From positions 434,001 through 498,000 of the forward strand of contig JAVTVX010000010.1 of assembly GCA_033439265.1 (NCBI GenBank): 64,000 nt of DNA, given 5' to 3'. The notes beneath the pieces were generated by a model. It made no database searches. It was not told the DNA's origin and saw only the letters and a program-made list of their open reading frames with translations. Positions 49,201-59,999 of this stretch are shown piece after piece. The translations under genes and the position numbers were made by a program. The DNA is from Dillenia suffruticosa. Its lineage: Eukaryota; Streptophyta; Magnoliopsida; Dilleniales; Dilleniaceae. Each line of letters begins with the position of its first letter. Positions within the stretch are counted from its first letter, which is position 1.

Positions 49201-50648
49201 GCCATTAGTGAAGGGAAGCTCTTGAGCTATCAAGCTTTTAGCATACCTCTTCTCTCTATTCCTAACACCCTTCTCATCTGATGTTACTGGAATTTGATTC
49301 TTGGCTGATGCTTGGGATTGCTAATATCAATTGATTTGCTATGTCTTTTCTTTTTTAAATATTTTCCATGACACTGGATACTGCCAAATAATAAACAAAC
49401 ACATAAAATATTTATTTGTATATACAATGGATGATATCTTCTCTTCTCTTCTTTTTCTGAGCTTTATTTGTTCTTTGATTTAATGGGTTAATTTTATTAG
49501 TAGCTGATATGCTGGTCCATTTTTTTTTTCTTTAGGGTTCTGTTTTCTGTAGAAATGCTCATGATTTTTTTCCCCTTTATTTATCACAAAACTGCAATAC
49601 TTAAACCTTGCATGTGATAAGCTTGACCATAGTCAAGTATACTCTCATTGTATTTGAAATAAAAATAATCATTTCCTGAGGGATCATTGGTCATTGGAAT
49701 AATTCAGCGGCTATCTTCTATTTGATTCCTGATCTGTTGAAATTGCATTTTAGTGTTATTATGATACTTCCCAAGTGACTGAAGAGCTAGTGCAGAAGAT
49801 CCTTCTTCCAGGACTTGAGCCTGGTGCTGCAGAGGTGTTTCTTGAGTTCATTTGCTATTCTGAGGGCCCTCTTCCTGAGGAACTCTTGCCTCAAGTAAAG
49901 GTCTGGTTCTAGTTAATGTAATGCCCATACAACCACTTCTGTTAATGTCGCTATTAAATTAGAAAATATGTTACTTTTCTGCCTTTTCTAGTGCCCTGTT
50001 TTGGTGGTGTGGGGAGATAAGGATCCATGGGAACCAATAGACCTTGGAAGAGCCTATGGAAATTTTGATTGTGTCGAAGATTTTGTTGTCCTTCCTGATG
50101 TTGGCCATTGTCCTCAGGTATTTATATAAATAAACTTCCCTGTGAGACACCTGCGCAAATTATAGCATTACTACCAAACAAGCACATATGATTTTTTTTT
50201 TTTTTTTTGATTAAATAGTGGAAGTAATAATTGTTCTAGAACTTTCTTGGCAATGAAACTGACAATTTATCATCTACTGTGAGATCATCTCATTGGTTAC
50301 ATACGGAAGTTTATAACCTAGGATGTCCAAAATGGTCACATGGACATATTTAAATCTCATTTGTTCAAAATATCTGGACTCTTCTCTAACTTTGAAATTC
50401 TGTAGTGATGAAGCCAAATTTTGGTTAAAAAAGAAATGCCTCTGTCACCTAGCAAGAAGTCATACTAGGGATTTGTTTTAACATGTAATTTTTTTTTCCC
50501 CTCAGATGCTCTGAAACTAATTTACATTTAATAACTGATATATGATCTCTCTATTGCATAGGATGAAGCACCACATTTGGTGAACCCACTTGTTGAGTCA
50601 TTTGTTGCACGTCATGCTTCAAAAGCAAGTACACTCGAGGCAACTTGA
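40314..50648 (+). CDS. Alpha/beta hydrolase, probably plastid (AT5G19850 type)
   Basis: Alpha/beta-fold hydrolase of unknown substrate. Eight exons: 40314-40561, 40641-40733, 42335-42546, 44582-44726, 44836-44908, 49754-49900, 49992-50117 and 50562-50648. All phases join, giving 376 aa. Residues 1 to about 80 are rich in Ser, Thr, Arg and Pro and poor in acidic residues, as in a chloroplast transit peptide. Fold landmarks: VLVHGFGA (His108-Gly109, oxyanion hole), DLIGYGYSDKP, nucleophile elbow CNSIGG with Ser182, Asp317 in WGDKDPWEP and His345 in GHCPQ, so the triad is complete. The first Gly of the usual G-x-S-x-G is Cys. Introns 2 and 5 are swollen by retroelement remains. A 48-bp duplication repeats the exon 5 acceptor; using the first copy adds 16 residues in frame. 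Identity by recalled similarity to AT5G19850; a role in plastid ester or pigment metabolism is only possible, not shown. Confidence 0.92.
41300..42060 (-). mobile_element. L1-type LINE ORF2 fragment in hydrolase intron 2
   Basis: Minus-strand pieces match the region between endonuclease and reverse transcriptase of plant L1 ORF2, in order: EEIFWCQTSQ, LYTEKVTWRPK, RQMVDESLTTNE and the RT block CKLDIKKAYNHV. Several stops and frame changes interrupt it, and no 5' end, poly-A tail or target-site duplication was found. It is therefore an old internal fragment of about 0.75 kb, and it enlarges the 1.6-kb intron. Confidence 0.75.
44749..44844 (+). repeat. 48-bp tandem duplication across the exon 5 splice acceptor
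   Basis: Two adjacent near-identical 48-bp units (44749-44796 and 44797-44844). Each contains TCTCTCTTGTTACTCAAACT and TTAATTGCAGGGATACTGC, so the 3' splice site (AG at 44786-44787 and 44834-44835) is doubled. Splicing to the first leaves a 61-nt intron and to the second a 109-nt intron. The extra 48 nt are in frame and free of stops. Confidence 0.9.
46171..46212. repeat. (T)42 homopolymer
   Basis: Follows two copies of a T-run plus CAAGTTCTGA unit (46130-46170). It could be the tail of a minus-strand retroposon; no body was recognised. Confidence 0.85.
46491..47130 (+). mobile_element. Decayed Ty3/gypsy gag fossil in hydrolase intron 5
   Basis: Protein-level similarity to plant Ty3/gypsy gag, with a SWEDLKHELKAQFF block near the left end and a basic, Gln/Ser-rich stretch farther right. 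It is broken with several interruptions, no LTRs were found, and it appears to be an isolated old fragment. It lies just upstream of, and is unrelated in sequence to, the gag-only element at 47184-49267. Confidence 0.65.
47184..47517 (+). repeat. Left LTR of gag-only element
   Basis: Begins TGTTAGGCAAG and ends ATTCCTAACA, with a TATA-like GGCTATAAATAAGG. Paired with 48936-49267. Confidence 0.88.
48936..49267 (+). repeat. Right LTR of gag-only element
   Basis: Same ends as the left LTR, preceded by a G-rich purine tract. Confidence 0.88.
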
Positions 50649-51156
50649 TAAACCTTGTTTCTGAATTAATGCTTCTTGTTGATGCTCAAGTCTGCATAAT
50701 CCATCTGATTGCAGTCGTAACTGAGATGTTGCTTATTTGCGCAATGTGATGATTTGAAGTCCATGGTGAGCATTTGCATTTCTTACCTAAAGAGAATTTC
50801 CAGCTAAAGGAGTTTTTGAACTCCTAGATTGTCCAAACTCGAAGATGGTCTTATTATAGCACACATTTTTAGTTCTGTGCAGCACATCATTTGTTGGAAA
50901 GCTTTGTTCAATACTCTTATTTAATGTAAAGAGCAAGTCATCTTTGTATGTCCCATAAATCATTTTTATACCTCCATGTATTTTGTGCCGAAGTTTTCTT
51001 CCGTTTCTTTTTGGTATTGTATAATTTCCTTTTGGGGAGGATAAATTTTTGCCCCTGAATGTGCATTACAAATACTAAGGATGCTTGTCTCTGATATATT
51101 TGGTCTGAAACTCTTGCAGCAGTGATCTGTATTGTAACTTGCGAATAAGTTATTTT

Positions 51157-51322
51157 GGGTTGAGTGATTGGATACTTTATCCCCTTAACCAGAGATTTTG
51201 AATTCAAGTCATGAGAATAACAAAAAAGAATTTGAAAAAGTTAATCTCTATAATGATTTTATAGTGCTCGAACCAGATTAGTCGAGTAAAACTCGAATAT
51301 CGGTAGTTGAAAAAAAAAAAAA
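51157..51322 (+). repeat. SINE-like repeat, copy 8
   Basis: Plus orientation: GGTTGAGTGATTGGATACTT head, B-box-like GAATTCAAGTC, then CTCGAACCAGATTAGTCGAG, and a clean A tail of about 13 after TCGGTAGTTG. It lies about 500 bp past the hydrolase stop. Confidence 0.7.
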
Positions 51323-52927
51323 TTCAACTGCTGTTTTTTCTTCTTAGATGGTAAGGACAAAAGAGAAACAGGATGACCTCGAGCTCTACATATCATAATA
51401 AAAAATAAATAATAATGCTCACATCACTAAAATAAGTTTTTTTCCCCCTTGGCTGCGTAATCAAATGAAAGGGATGGCTCAAATTTAGGTCTGGATGCAT
51501 CGATTTAGACAAAGATATGGGCCTGTGGATTTTATATAAAATATTTCAACAACCCAAATAATATGATTACTGAAACCAAATAATTATAAAAGCAGGAGAG
51601 ATTTTTCTTGAATGAAATGAAGAGACACCATATTGGCCCTACCACAATCATCATATCTAAGCGCACGCTTTGATTTGAACCCCACAAGGTAGGGCATCAT
51701 TTCCATAACCAAACCAACCCCCAACAAAAAGCAAAATTTTGAGATTTTTGTTGCCCTAACACAACTTCTCTCCTCTAATCATCGCTTGTTAATACATGCA
51801 TCCGTGAGCTCACATAGTGTGATGAGTACCATGTACAGGTCTGAGAACGAATTCACCACCGTATGATTGATCGATGATTACTAACGATTCTAACTTTATA
51901 TAAATAAGTTGTAGCTTATAATTCAAACTGAATATGAGTTTTTTTATAAAAATTTTTAAAAATATTTTCAACTAAAAATAATAGAATATTATTAACTAAT
52001 CAGAATGAAAAAGTAAAACCGGCCCTAAAACTAGAAGGGGATGAACGAAAAGAATAGCATTTCGTATTAATATACAATTTTAAAACTATTTCATTTTGAC
52101 GGGACAGTACAAAACCTATCACTTGCTGCCATTCAACATAAGGGGTTTTTTTTTTGGGGGGGCTTTATTTCTTCCCAACACATTCCAATTCAGTACTTGG
52201 TTGGTACCGTTGGCTACTAAGGCTGAGATTGTAAGCCTCTTGAAAATTTGGGTACTCCTCTTTTCTCTCCGTAAATGGCACCGTTTTGGAAGTATTTAGT
52301 AATTGAAATGGCGGTCAAACATAATTTAGTAACATAGATTTTCTATGAAAATAAATCTTTTTAACATTATTGAGTTAAGCTGCACCTTTTTCTAAGCTAT
52401 GCTACTCTAATAATAGTTAGGATTAATGTTATTTGAATTAAAAAATATATATATTGACACGACAAAGATTAACATGAAAACACGTGATCCAATCCATGAG
52501 TTTTACTGCACCAATGAAATCTTTAGTCCTCAAACATCCAAAAACAAGTTGAAATTTTAAGCAATTTATGAGGCAAACGAGACAGAAGTACAATTGGACA
52601 GCATGACTAACACCTAAAAGATATGAATAATGTCATGGTGGGGGGAAGAAGTTGTGACTTTAATTGGGTGATAGAGAAGAAGCCAACAAATGCAAGAACC
52701 TACAAACATGAGCTTCCAACTCCAAGGTGGAGAGATGAATCTATCTCAACATTCAGTGGTGAACAGTATAATTGGGTGCACCCACCAAGTAAATGGGATT
52801 AATAGAAATTAAAATAACAAAGATTGCAAAGAAAGAGAGAATCTACACTTTGACTCCTCAAAAAAAAAAAAAAAAAAACCAGAAATTTTTTGTATTATTT
52901 AATACCCAAGAGTCGCTTCTCTCTCTT

Positions 52928-52932
<5 letters not shown>

Positions 52933-52969
<37 letters not shown>
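52933..52969. repeat. (CT)n array upstream of LOG
   Basis: Ends 114 bp before the LOG start codon, probably in the leader or core promoter, where CT-rich elements are common in plants. Confidence 0.85.
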
Positions 52970-52973
<4 letters not shown>

Positions 52974-53083
52974 GTCATGAATGCACTCAATACAGTAACA
53001 AATCATATTATGTACTCTCCTCAACCAACAACAAGGGTTTTTCTTTATATAGAGACTTTTGAAAGACTCCAAGTTTCGAAATA

Positions 53084-53190
53084 ATGATGGGCAAGTTCAA
53101 AAGGGTTTGTGTTTATTGTGGAAGTAAATCAGGAAATAGAAAGATTTTCAGTGATGCAGCTCTTGATCTTGGAAGAGAACTGGTTAGTTT

Positions 53191-53231
<41 letters not shown>

Positions 53232-53430
53232 GCTCACACACACAACCAGCCAAGAGAGGGAAAGTTTAATTAAATTACTTGATCGTGTGTAGGTGGAGAG
53301 GAAGATGAACCTGATCTATGGAGGAGGAAACATTGGGCTCATGGGATTGGTGGCACAGACAGTGTTTGATGGAGGATGTGAAGTCCTTGGGTAAGAGACT
53401 ATATGATACGAACCTTTATTTCCCTTCTTT

Positions 53431-53470
<40 letters not shown>

Positions 53471-56400
53471 TTGGAATTGTCTTGACCTCTCAATACTATT
53501 ATTAGGTTTATTGTTATGTCCTAATGCAGTGTCTTAGTACGTAATCTTGTTCTCCGTTTCTGATTGATCCTTCTTTTGATTATTTATTGGGTAGTGTTAT
53601 CCCAAAAGCTCTTGTCCCCATTGAGGTACGCACTTGCTCTCTCTCTCTCTCTCTCTTATCTATTCTCCTAGATAGAAGGTGAGATTCTATCTTGTAAAGG
53701 TCAAGTCATGAGATCATGGGGTGTTGTGGTGGTATTATATAAGATATCAGGTCAGACAGTTGGAGAAGTAGTGATTGTGGGAGATATGCATGAAAGGAAG
53801 GCTGAGATGGCCCGACGTGCAGATGCTTTTATTGCACTCCCGGGTATATTTTCCTCATTATTAATTACAGTAAACACATACACGCACGCACGCACACACG
53901 CACGCACACAGAGACTTTCGTGTCGATAGTTTTTCTTTTTTCTTTTCTTTTTTTTTGGGGGGGGGCTTATTGATCAAGTAGAGTTAAACATATTTCGATC
54001 TATGGTGTTCGCAGGAGGTTATGGAACCATGGAAGAGTTACTAGAGATGATAACATGGTCTCAGCTTGGGATCCATGAAAAACCCGTTAGTCCAATTCTC
54101 TACTTTTTCTTGTGTGTCTTAATTTTTGTTTTAATTTTTTTTTAATAGTATTGACTTATAATCATAAGTGCTCTTTATTTTTAGATCTTTTTTGATTAAG
54201 TAAACTTGCAGATTGAGAATTTATTTAAAATTAAACACTCAATAGAATTATTAAAATTTTAGTGATGGTGTGATGATAGTTTTATTTTTGGATTGTAATT
54301 ACGATTTAGATAAAAAAAAAATTTTTTTGATTAATAGTCATTTCTTATCCATTTCATAAATAAGGAAGTAGAAAAACCTTTATAGTTAGAAATAAGGGAA
54401 AAAAAAAAACCTTATAATTAGAACCTTTGAGGGCTTTTTGGGATTGGCAAATTACTGTCTCTAAGCATGTGCCACAATTGTATCAATTTATCTCGTGAAA
54501 ATTTTAAAATCTATTATTCATGGCCTCATTTTATCTTTTCATTTGATAAAAAATAGTAAATGTTTTTTTTTTTTTTTTTTTTGGTACATAGGAAATCTCA
54601 AACTTAAAGGGGGAGAGGGTACATTACATAGTACATTACATATAAATATTGATATCCATATATAAAATTTTAGAATGTCCCATTAACTCATGTTGCTCTA
54701 GTTTAAATTTATTTCTTTTTCTTTGTTAAAGCATTTATCCATTTAGCCGTAGATGGAGCTTGCAGTGAATAATGGATTTGGTTTAGATGATTGTTGAAGA
54801 AGATGAAGATCTAGGAGTAATAATTGAGATGTTCTAAGACCTCTATAGAACTATCTTTCCAACTAACCAAATACATAATTTTGAACATACAAAATTATGC
54901 AAGTGGGAGTTGGTGCTTGTGTGGGTATGTGCGCGTGCATGTAAAATGCAAATAATGGTAATTGTAAGAACCTTAAATACACTAAATGATACATGTATAT
55001 GTATATATATATACACACACACATTAGGTTGAGCAGAAGATGTGTTTAATTTAGGGTTACACAATGAGGAGTAACCCTTTTCCATGTAACTACTCAATAA
55101 GCAAGTGTCACTATAGAATTCCAATTCCCTCTCTCTAAAAAAGTTATTAAATATACTCATTGTCAAATTATATGTATTTGTACACATGAAATGGGGATTC
55201 TAATATATATATATATATATAACTAAGTTGGCATGATTCATTACTTATCACATGATTTTAGATAATACATGTGCTATAGGGTCTTTGAAAGTATCTTCTT
55301 TGATGATTATTTCAAGTGGAACATTTCATTTAAAACCACATGCACAGCACAAAGAAACATGCATAGGCACATGCAGTCATCTATTGATTATTATTTTTTT
55401 CCCCCCAAAACTAAATATGGTACCCTCACTTGTGCAAGTATAGTATGAAACTAGCTAGGGTATAGTTTATTGTATGTTGAATTGTAAACTCGTATCTTTC
55501 ATCCATCTTGTGTTTCCACTTTGGAAATCCTAAGAATGGACTAGGTTTTGGCTATCCTAAGCCAGATTTCACTGATTTATTTTTTCATGATCATACAACA
55601 TAGATAACGGTTTTGGAATTTGTTTTGATCCAATTAACCAATCCATTTTCTTTCTTTTTTACTCTTGCCTTGGAATGAGTCCTTCAGACAAAGCCTTGGA
55701 AACTTGAAAGCTTTTCCTTCTTTTAATCTACAACAGTGTCTGTGCACTTGCGGAGGCGTGTTGGGTAATATGGGGTATCATCCATTTTCTATAAGTTGTT
55801 TTCCATAACATTGGCGATGAACTGAAAGGGGCATTAAGCAGCAAGAACAAAATCAAAAGGATTATCAGTCAAACTGATTTATGTTATTTCTAAACCACTC
55901 TATTGCCATCTAGGCAGAGGGAAAAATTCTTAAAACGGAAGGCAGTAGCATTTAAAAATGTCCTTTTCATATCATCAATATCATTAAAATAAATAGATTG
56001 ATATAGGTTTGGTTTGGCAAAGAGGATCATAATTCTCGCCACCTCATGCTCATGGAAATGCAAGACCCCACTGCGGTATTATATTTTGTATAATTATTAT
56101 TCTCTTTAAAACTATAAATTACCCGATGAGATGTATCCCAATACCCTCCTTTATGTATTGGGCAATACACACTCAGGACAATTTTGATATCATTTTATAT
56201 TTTATTTAACTATCATCGACGCTAAAAAATTTAAATTAGTGGAGGGAGGCGTTATTAATTTTTGTATTTTAGTAGTGTTAACATATCACATTATATATAT
56301 AGGGCTATGTATAAAGGCAAAGCAAGGATCAGCAGAATTTATAGCTGTGATATTATCTTTTCCTACCCATTATAAAAAGTCAGTAACTTTTGTTTTGCAG

Positions 56401-58132
56401 ATGAGGCTGTAATTGTAACTACGATTCCAGTATAATATTAGACAATGCTAACCATTTTAATTGGCCACAAACACCATAGCTTTCGCATTTTCTTGATGCC
56501 TTGGTAAGCTTTTCATATATTACATAACGAGAGAAGGATGTTATTTTTTATGATTGTCATAGAGTGACTGATAGGCATTGGTAACAGGTCATAAAGGTTA
56601 AAATACTAAATAGCCTTAACGTTTCTCTACTTTGCTCATGTTGTCCTGCTATCCTTCAAGTGCGCCCAACATAATTTCTCAGGCACCACAGGAGGTCATA
56701 TCCCTTATGTTGCCTCTGTGCTTATAATGCATAATATTACCCTAAAATAAAAGTATAAGGATTTTAAAGTCAAGATCTTAAATTAAAAGAGAAATTCTTA
56801 ATATCTCTAACACACAAATATTGATTTTAAATCAAGAAAGGAACCCTTGATTTTTATTTTTTATTTTTAATTCACAAATGTAGTTTTCAGGGTATAGCAC
56901 TACTAAACAAATCCCTAATCAAGCAATATGACAAAATTTGACATACATGACATATGATGACATATTTTTGCTGTGTAAATTCCAGTAAAACGTAACTTTC
57001 GCCATATGTATCATGCCATTAAAGCACGTTGATTTCTATTCCAATCATGGTAGCGATCAAAATATGTCATCATGTCAATTAAAGAAAGGAAGACACTTAT
57101 CAAATCAAATCCGGCAATTCACATCAGATAATATCAAGTCTCTAGCTTTACACATTTGGTTGTGCGTCATGTCAATCTGGCCCCTTCAACTTAGACAGCT
57201 CTCCAATTTGATTTTGACTTCGCAACCATTTCTATACAACCAATTATTGAAGCCCTAATCCATTTTTGGTACATTTCTTTTCACACTTCGTTCATGGGTC
57301 CAATCCAAACGAAATATGAAATTATGTGTAAGTAGGATTATTTGCAATCAAACATGTATTCTATGGGAACTTTTTGTATTTGTTCATCAATCATTAAAAT
57401 AAAGAAAGAAAAGTGTATTTGACATCTGGGCTGAAGGGTGGGTTTGATGTGTAAGTTTTCCCTTTCTTTGTATTGTTTGTTTTACCTTGTCTTTTGGATT
57501 TTTGAATAGGTGGGTCTCTTAAATGTTGATGGATACTACAATTTCTTGCTGGGATTATTCGACAAGGGTGTGGAGGAGGGTTTCATTAGACCATCCTGTA
57601 GAAATATAGTTGTCCATGCTGAGTCCACAAAAGAGCTACTACAAAAGATGGAGGTAATTTTATGGTCATTTTCTTCACTTATTGACCATTTAAAAAAAAG
57701 AAAAGAAATTCATTAAAATTTTTCACAATTAATGCAAAATGATAGTGCAAACCATGAGAGTGCAAAGCAACATATGGCACGTTTCTATTGACCGAACCAT
57801 TTGCCGCACGTTTTTATGCTATGGCATGTCTTCCGGGGTGTCGTGTCTAAACCGAATAAATTACATAACTGGGATGGACAAGGAATGAAAATACTGTGAT
57901 TTGAATACACCAACACTACATTCTTCCTTCCATCACCTATGCTATAAGAGTTTTATACCACTGCATTTATCTGTTCTTTCTACAAGATTTTTGACCCCTT
58001 TTTGTGTGGATAGAAAATCCGTTCCTTCTACAAGATTGATGCTTATTTGCATGCTTTTGTCTCATGTAGGAGTATGTACCTATACACCAAGAAGTTACAC
58101 CGAGTACCAGTTGGAATACACGAGCGGCATGA
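53084..58132 (+). CDS. LOG8: Cytokinin riboside 5'-monophosphate phosphoribohydrolase, LOG8-like
   Basis: Cytosolic/nuclear enzyme that releases active cytokinin free base from its nucleotide in one step. Seven exons: 53084-53182, 53293-53390, 53595-53625, 53744-53843, 54015-54085, 57510-57653 and 58070-58132. All phases join, giving 201 aa (family about 210-220). Motifs: CVYCGSKSG near the N terminus, [10 protein letters not shown] at 42-51, [17 protein letters not shown] with catalytic-type Arg94-Lys95, and PGGYGTMEE at 109-117, split between exons 4 and 5. [13 protein letters not shown] and RNIVVHAES follow. ISGQTVGEV after IPKALVP, together with [20 protein letters not shown], is closest to what I recall of LOG8. 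The C terminus is short, ending WNTRAA. Two adjacent Met codons open the frame. Introns 1-3 each carry a CT array and intron 5 is 3.4 kb. LOG membership is sure; the paralogue number is by memory. Confidence 0.94.
53194..53229. repeat. (CT)n array in LOG intron 1
   Basis: Starts 12 nt after the exon 1 donor and fills a third of the 110-nt intron. Confidence 0.9.
53432..53466. repeat. (CT)n array in LOG intron 2
   Basis: 35-nt run in a 204-nt intron. Confidence 0.9.
53638..53656. repeat. (CT)n array in LOG intron 3
   Basis: 19-nt run starting 13 nt after the exon 3 donor in a 118-nt intron. Confidence 0.9.
53874..53910. repeat. Alternating CA/CG repeat in LOG intron 4
   Basis: Purine-pyrimidine alternating ACACGCACGCAC-type run close to the exon 4 donor, a sequence type that can adopt left-handed DNA. 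Confidence 0.8.
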
Positions 58133-59999
58133 ATCTATAGTCATCAGCCCGGTTGAAATCCTTCAAGATTCTTGCTTTCTGATTTTTCTTCATTCTTTCA
58201 ATTAAAAGAAAATGGGTCTGATTCACATTTAGCCTTTCTACATTAGCACCAGAACAGATGTAGACTACAAAGAGAGCACACACAAGAAAATCAAACCAAA
58301 TATTTGGGGAAAAAAGGAAAGAAAACAATAGACCTTCGGCAAACTGGGTCTTTATGTAAGCTTGAAATAGGCTTCAATCTGTAACTTTTCTTTGTAAAGT
58401 AAGATTTAAGAAGCATTTATCTGCCGTAAAGTTGCATTAAGTTCCCCGGGGGAGGGGAGGATGAAAGGGAGAAACAAAATGTTTACACTGTTCATTTTCT
58501 TTCACCTCATTTTATTCCCTTGCCCTTCAAGTCTCCATCAGATAATCAACTTGAAGACATGTTTAGTCCCAAAGGTCTGGATATGAAGGATAATCACAAA
58601 TTCCAGTCATATACAGCAGGGTTGGAAAGCTCAGCATGCTGTAATTATCAAATGACATTATAATTGCACTTCCTTCTTGCACATAGTAAAATTTTCATGT
58701 TTTCTAAAAGTCACTAAGAGAATTTCATATTTAGCAAATAAACATCGGATTGTAATCATCCTTACAATATGCCATCGACTTGGAATTCTAGTAGACATGG
58801 AGAACAATAGAAGCAACCAGCTTTGTTTTAATGACAATTCACCAGACATCCATGGTGTCTGAGATGCATACTCCACCCAAATCAGTGACAGAAGGGCAAC
58901 AATAGGAAAATTTAAAAGAAAAATCATAATCTGAGAGGAGGAAGGAAGGTCTTCGTGAAATAATTGACCATCCTAGCGTTCATAGATTACTCTTATGATA
59001 GGCCCTGGCAAGCCCACAGATCAGATAATCACATTCAAGTACCCTGTTGCATACCTTCAGAAATATAACTTTTTGAATGCAAACGCCAATTGTTAGCCTG
59101 ATGAGCCAGGGCGTTGATGCATGACATGGTGCCAGAGAACAATTCTAGATATTTAGTGTTGAACAGGACAAGTACAACCTGGAGCTATATACATACACGA
59201 TAGATATCAAATAAACTGTTCTATCAAGGAAAAGAAAAAAGGATCCTACGACAGGTTTGTGCAAAGCTTGATTGTTTAACCATGACTCTAGAGAAGCCAA
59301 TACCTGAGTTAAAAAATTAACACGATATTGGTCAGAGCTGAAGAAATTAACACGATAACAGTCAGAGCTGAAACTTCTCCACTCCTATTTTACACTGTTC
59401 AGAACCATTTACTGAAACAGAGGTGCAACCAGATTGGATGATCATATTCACAGCACCAGGCACAGATATCCTAGATGTTGATTCTTTCACAACAAGCTCA
59501 AGTTTCAAAATGTTGATGGTATGGAAACCTTTACGCATGTGGTTAGAGACCAACAGCTGGTCAATGCAGCCAAAATCTTACTGAACAGCATGCACCTCAA
59601 TAGTTATTGTGGTCTCATGAGATTCACTTCCAAACAAAATTTGTGTTATGCTGGACAAGAAAATTTTGTTGGTCAAAGGTGCCGTTTACCTGAACTTCCC
59701 TCACAGAGTTGCTCAGGCTTGTTCATAGTACATACTTTATCTTTAAGTTTTACCGTTTAAGTTCAAACATTATGATAGATGAGGTAAGATAAAAATCAAT
59801 AAAGTAAAATGAACGCAACTGATTTTATAGTACAGTAATGTAGTAGTTTTCAGATGATTGGTTTGACAAAAAGAATACAATGAAAGAACAAGCAATACGA
59901 AAAGGGCTTCATGAATACTCTCCAATTTAAGAAACTCAAGTACAATATGGAAAGAAGCACAGAACAACTCACAGAGAATTGAAGAAAAAGCATCCCTAC
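58133..59999. other. Convergent intergenic region between LOG and the Golgi protein gene
   Basis: Both flanking genes end here, so it should hold two 3' UTRs. No coding region supported; the short open frames on both strands show no recognisable domain. Confidence 0.5.

Larger units (their letters stand above)
47184..49267 (+). mobile_element. Short LTR retroelement with gag only (TR-GAG type), broken
   Basis: 2.1-kb element with 5-bp target-site duplication CCCTT (47179-47183 and 49268-49272) and LTRs at 47184-47517 and 48936-49267. The 1.4-kb interior carries a gag-like region of Ty3/gypsy flavour (about 47590-48340) and a probable nucleocapsid-like Cys patch near 48650. No protease, reverse transcriptase, RNase H or integrase is present. 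It fits a non-autonomous element mobilised by a partner. The interior is broken with a few interruptions. The LTRs differ at about one site in twenty by eye, so it is younger than the Ty3/gypsy copy at 29098. It sits in intron 5 of the hydrolase in sense orientation. Confidence 0.85.
44909..49753 (+). other. Intron 5 of the alpha/beta hydrolase gene
   Basis: 4.8-kb intron. It contains a 42-base T run (46171-46212), a decayed gag fossil (46491-47130), and a gag-only LTR element (47184-49267) that together account for more than half its length. No host exon was seen inside. Confidence 0.8.
50649..53083. other. Intergenic region between hydrolase and LOG genes
   Basis: Holds the hydrolase 3' UTR, a SINE-like copy (51157-51322), and the LOG promoter and leader with an A run (52861-52878) and a CT array (52933-52969). 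No further gene seen. Confidence 0.55.
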
